Assembly (NCBI GenBank): GCA_900771305.1
Contig: CAAGNL010000097.1
Coordinates: 1-7,659 of the forward strand
Direction of reading: 5' to 3'
Origin: Kiritimatiellia bacterium
GTDB taxonomy: Bacteria; Verrucomicrobiota; Kiritimatiellia; RFP12; UBA1067
DNA: 7,659 nt
Shown: positions 5,167-7,659 of the stretch, piece by piece
How the letters are laid out: each line of letters starts with the position of its first letter
Position numbering within the stretch: position 1 is the first letter of the stretch
The notes under the pieces: model-generated
What the model was told of the DNA's origin: nothing
The model's input: only the letters and a program-made list of their open reading frames with translations
Databases searched by the model: none
Translations under genes and position numbers: made by a program

Positions 5167-6240
5167 ATGGACATCACGATTAACGGAAATGGCATGCCGA
5201 ACATGCCGGGCGACGCGCAGGTTGCGGAAATGGCGCAGAATGCCGGCGTGGACGCGCAGAAGATTCTGGAAGCCGCGCAGGTGATCGCCTCGCTGCTGGG
5301 TGGGGCGAATGTGCAGGTGTCTCAGACGAACGGCGTAGAGGGCCGTACGGGCGCAAATCCCACGACGTCCGCGCCAGAGCTGGACGAGGCCGATCTCGAA
5401 AAGGCCGGCAAAGCCGATCTGGAGGCTGTTGTCGCCTATCTGCAGATGAAGATGGACGAGGAGATGGCCAAAGTCCAGGGCGAGCGGCTGGAGTCGCTCA
5501 AGGGCCAGTTGCAGTCCGCCCACGATACGCAGATGGAGAAGATCGAGAATTCCATCAAGGAGGCCCAGAAGCAGGAGAAGGCCGCCAAGGCCCAGAAGGC
5601 TTTCGGTTGGCTCTCCGCCATCGTCGCGGTGGTCGTCGCGGTGGTCGTCACCGTCACCACGGGCGGTTTGGCCGCAGGTTTCGCCATTGCGGGCGCCGCA
5701 CTGGCGGTTTCGAGCGCCGTCATGAACGAGACAGGGGCCACGAAGGCCATCTGCAAGGCCATCTCGAATTCTCTTCAGGAACATCAGGGGCTTTCCAAAA
5801 CCAAGGCGGACGCGGCGGCGCAGGGCATTTTCGCGGCGTGCGAACTCGTCCTGGGGCTCGCCTGCGGCATCGGCGGCGGCGTGGCGTCCGCCCGGATGGC
5901 GGCCAAGGCGGCGGCGGATGGCGCAAAGCTCCTGTCCGCGGCGGCCAAGACCGCCAAGATCGTCATCTCGGTCTCTACGGGTGTGATCCAGGCCGGCGGT
6001 CTCGCCACGGCGGCGGCATCCACGGCGATCGGCTATCAGGCGGGCAAGGCCCAGGCCGATGCGACCGAGAACCAGGCATACCTGACCAAGATCCAGAAGA
6101 TGCTGGAGGAATGCGAGGAGGATCTCGAGGCCATTTTGGACCAGCTCATGTCGGCTGGTGCCGACATGCTCGCGCTCCTGGAGTCGCAGACCGACACGGC
6201 AAACAAGATCACGCAGGAAATCGGTCTTCAGAATGCGTGA
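5167..6240 (+). CDS. sctE: T3SS hydrophobic translocator, SseC/YopB/IpaB/EspD family (SctE)
   Basis: A 357-aa protein starting at ATG 5167, with AGGAG (5154-5158) eight bases upstream; an in-frame TTG at 5161 is too close to that site. The polar Asn-rich N-terminus has no Sec signal, as expected for a T3SS substrate. Residues 72-146 form a long amphipathic coiled coil. The hallmark hydrophobic region follows at about 147-186 (AFGWLSAIVAVV..., then TTGGLAAGFAIAGAALAV), very like the FGW-plus-hydrophobic segment of IpaB/SseC proteins. Further hydrophobic Ala/Gly-rich helices lie at about 219-241 and 264-290, and a terminal amphipathic helix region at about 302-345. Family members insert into the target-cell membrane as the large subunit of the translocation pore. 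PELDEA (70-75) is a likely chaperone contact. It lies directly after its chaperone gene. It is shorter than IpaB (580 aa) and close to EspD/YopB (about 380-400). Confidence 0.88.
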   Translation: MDITINGNGMPNMPGDAQVAEMAQNAGVDAQKILEAAQVIASLLGGANVQVSQTNGVEGRTGANPTTSAPELDEADLEKAGKADLEAVVAYLQMKMDEEMAKVQGERLESLKGQLQSAHDTQMEKIENSIKEAQKQEKAAKAQKAFGWLSAIVAVVVAVVVTVTTGGLAAGFAIAGAALAVSSAVMNETGATKAICKAISNSLQEHQGLSKTKADAAAQGIFAACELVLGLACGIGGGVASARMAAKAAADGAKLLSAAAKTAKIVISVSTGVIQAGGLATAAASTAIGYQAGKAQADATENQAYLTKIQKMLEECEEDLEAILDQLMSAGADMLALLESQTDTANKITQEIGLQNA

Positions 6241-6247
6241 GAAAATG

Positions 6248-6276
6248 TGTAACCTCGGGGCATGCCGTGCGTAGAC
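6248..6276 (+). promoter_or_regulatory. ECF-sigma-type promoter of the second translocator gene
   Basis: TGTAACC (6248-6254), 15 bases, CGTAGAC (6270-6276). It is the third copy of the bipartite element, placed between sctE and the sctB-like gene, so the second translocator can be transcribed on its own. AAGGAG (6303-6308) precedes the ATG at 6316. Confidence 0.6.
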
Positions 6277-6282
6277 GGCATG
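6261..6282 (+). repeat. 8-bp inverted repeat overlapping the -10 element
   Basis: CATGCCGT (6261-6268), six-base loop GCGTAG, ACGGCATG (6275-6282): perfect arms. The -10 CGTAGAC of the third ECF-type promoter overlaps the loop and the right arm. It could be an operator for a dimeric regulator or a hairpin in read-through mRNA from sctE. No T tract follows. Confidence 0.5.
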
Positions 6283-6315
6283 TCACGAGAACAACATCGA
6301 AGAAGGAGCTTCCCC

Positions 6316-7639
6316 ATGAATGTCACAAATACCACGTGGACGAACATCGTCAATACGGCGTTGCAGAACAGCGAAATCGAAGGCGCCGACCAGATCCAGG
6401 CTTCGGCCGTGCAGGGCGCCAGTGGCGACCTCGTCGTTTCGTTCAAGGGTGAAGACGGCCAGGTCTACACGTTCACTACGACGATGCCCGAGCTGGACGA
6501 GGCGACGGGAGAGCCGACGCCGGAGGCCATGGCCGCCCTTGAAGCCAAGCTCGACAAGGAGATCAAGGACTTCGAGAAAACCTTGAAGGACTTCGGGAAG
6601 CTTGCCGAGGAGCTGGACATCAACGAGAATTCGACCGGTACGAACAAGGTCCTGTTTGACATCTACGCGCTGATGAATCTGATGCTGGAGATCGCCCAGA
6701 AGCAGCGCGAGGCCGCTCGCAACGAGCGCAAGGCCGACCTGGACCGTGCCGTCCAGGACATCAAGAACCAGGCGGACGTCCAGCGCGAAGCGGCCACGCT
6801 GGGGCTGGTCTTGGGAATTACCACGTCGGTGGTGAGCATCGCGGCCCAGCTGGGCGCGATGGCCTTCAGTGCCGGGGCCGCGAATGCGGCACGGAAGATG
6901 GAGGCCAATGCCGGCGCGACGCAGATGAGCAGCGACCTCAAACTCCTTACGGCTCCGGACGCCGCAGCCACGCAGAAGAACCTCGGCCACCTTGAGGCCA
7001 AGATGGGGGGCACGGATGCCGTCAACGCGCTTAAGACGGGCGAGTTCAAGAGCACGTGCGAGGCCGGGACCAAGCTTGAAATGGCGACGACCAGGTACAA
7101 CAAGGCTGTTGAAGCCCGCGACAACTACGTGGCCCAACCCGAGAAGATGCAGACCGATCCGAAATTGGACGAGCTGAACAAGGCCGTCGATGATGCCGGC
7201 ACGGAATTGAAACAGGCTAAGATCGCATTCCAGGGCACGGCCGACGCCGATCTGACGCGATTGGACGGGGAACTGGCCCAGGAGCGCATGAAGCTCAATG
7301 AGATGACGAAGTCCGACGCCGACCCCCAGCCGACCAAGGCCGAGATCAAGGCGCAGGAGAAGAAGATTGCGGACCTTGAGCAGAAGCGGACCTGGGGCCG
7401 CGCCTATGCGACGGACGTGAAGATGAAGGCTGGCATGAAGGAGTCGATCACCGCCGACATCAAGAGCTGTGAGACCATCATCGGTCAGAAGATGGAGGCG
7501 CTCAAGCTGGACGGCGAATACCGCAGGTACAATAGCCAGTCAGACATGCTGGCGGGGCTGGGCAGGGTCGCTGAACAGCTCGGATCGATGCTCAACAACG
7601 TCGTGCACCAGTCGTCCGAGATCGTGGCTGCGGGCGCCA
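6316..7639 (+). CDS. sctB: Probable second T3SS translocator (SctB/YopD/EspB/IpaC-like), 3' end missing
   Basis: Open from ATG 6316 (AAGGAG seven bases upstream) to the contig end; 441 genuine residues are visible. The N-terminus (MNVTNTTW...) is polar and Asn/Thr-rich without a Sec signal. PELDEA occurs at 58-63, as in the upstream translocator. Residues 116-155 (YALMNLMLEIAQKQREAARN..., then NQADVQREAA) form an amphipathic helix of the kind found before the single membrane segment of YopD/EspB/IpaC proteins. One hydrophobic segment follows at about 162-190. The rest is long charged coiled coil. Near the end, 'LGRVAEQLGSMLNNVV' resembles the C-terminal helix of SctB proteins. At more than 440 aa it is longer than typical members (about 300-410). 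In known systems this protein forms the pore with SctE. Assignment rests on architecture and operon position rather than strong motif identity. The codons after 7639 are adapter. Confidence 0.68.
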
Positions 7640-7659
7640 AGATCGGAAGAGCACACGTC
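7640..7659. other. Illumina TruSeq adapter sequence at the contig end (artefact)
   Basis: The last 20 bases, beginning AGATCGGAAGAGC and ending CACACGTC, are identical to the start of the Illumina TruSeq read 1 adapter. They are not genomic. Translated in frame they add the spurious tail KIGRAHV to the translocator. The true sequence ends at or just before 7640. Confidence 0.95.

Noticed and set aside
4579..5784. 401-aa open frame on the minus strand
   Set aside because: It runs antisense to the chaperone and translocator genes, has low-complexity Arg/Leu/Gly/His composition and no recognisable motifs.
5607..6452. 281-aa frame on the + strand
   Set aside because: Out-of-frame shadow of the translocator genes, Arg/Gly/His-rich, crossing a real stop and a promoter region.
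7639..7659. KIGRAHV as a conserved C-terminus of the translocator
   Set aside because: It is the translation of sequencing adapter.
1..7659. CRISPR arrays, tRNA or rRNA genes, intact insertion sequences
   Set aside because: No regularly spaced repeats, RNA gene signatures, transposase or terminal inverted repeat pairs could be seen.

Overview
The window is a 7.66-kb piece of a GC-rich bacterial genome. It ends at a contig edge: the last 20 bases match the start of the Illumina TruSeq adapter and should not be read as genome. The main content is a virulence- or symbiosis-type type III secretion (T3SS) translocon module beside a membrane signalling protein. The taxon cannot be fixed from the sequence. 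A non-model Gram-negative anaerobe is plausible, for example from Verrucomicrobiota/Lentisphaerota-type or Desulfovibrio-type lineages, because divergent T3SS loci occur there, but this is inference.

Layout, all main genes on the + strand. (1) 1-2647: the 3' end of a family-3 solute-binding protein; a 667-aa membrane protein joining a Cache-like sensor, a SpoIIE/RsbU-type PP2C phosphatase and an RsbW-type GHKL kinase domain; and a 121-aa helical protein of unknown function. The first two genes overlap by 4 bp, and 19 bp separate the second and third. (2) 2709-3902: a 396-397-residue coiled-coil protein with its own promoter. (3) 3903-4629: a lower-GC interruption. It holds a truncated minus-strand AAA ATPase gene, an orphan perfect sigma-70 promoter with a palindromic leader, and a strong inverted repeat. 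(4) 4630-7639: an LcrH/SycD-type TPR chaperone, an SseC/YopB/IpaB-type hydrophobic translocator (SctE), and a SctB-like second translocator cut off by the contig end.

How they may work together: the TPR chaperone would hold the two pore proteins before secretion. Both pore proteins carry the same short N-terminal motif (PELDEA), which resembles the docking motif of class II chaperones. The coiled-coil protein may be a further secreted component, such as a tip or filament protein or an effector. The best regulatory evidence is a shared promoter, TGTAACC-N15/16-CGTA(G/A)(A/T)C, found ahead of the coiled-coil gene, the chaperone gene and the sctB-like gene. It has the architecture of ECF sigma-factor promoters (compare Bacillus SigX/SigW), so these genes probably form one ECF regulon. 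The upstream sensor/phosphatase/kinase protein is a candidate signal input, but no STAS partner or sigma gene lies in the window.
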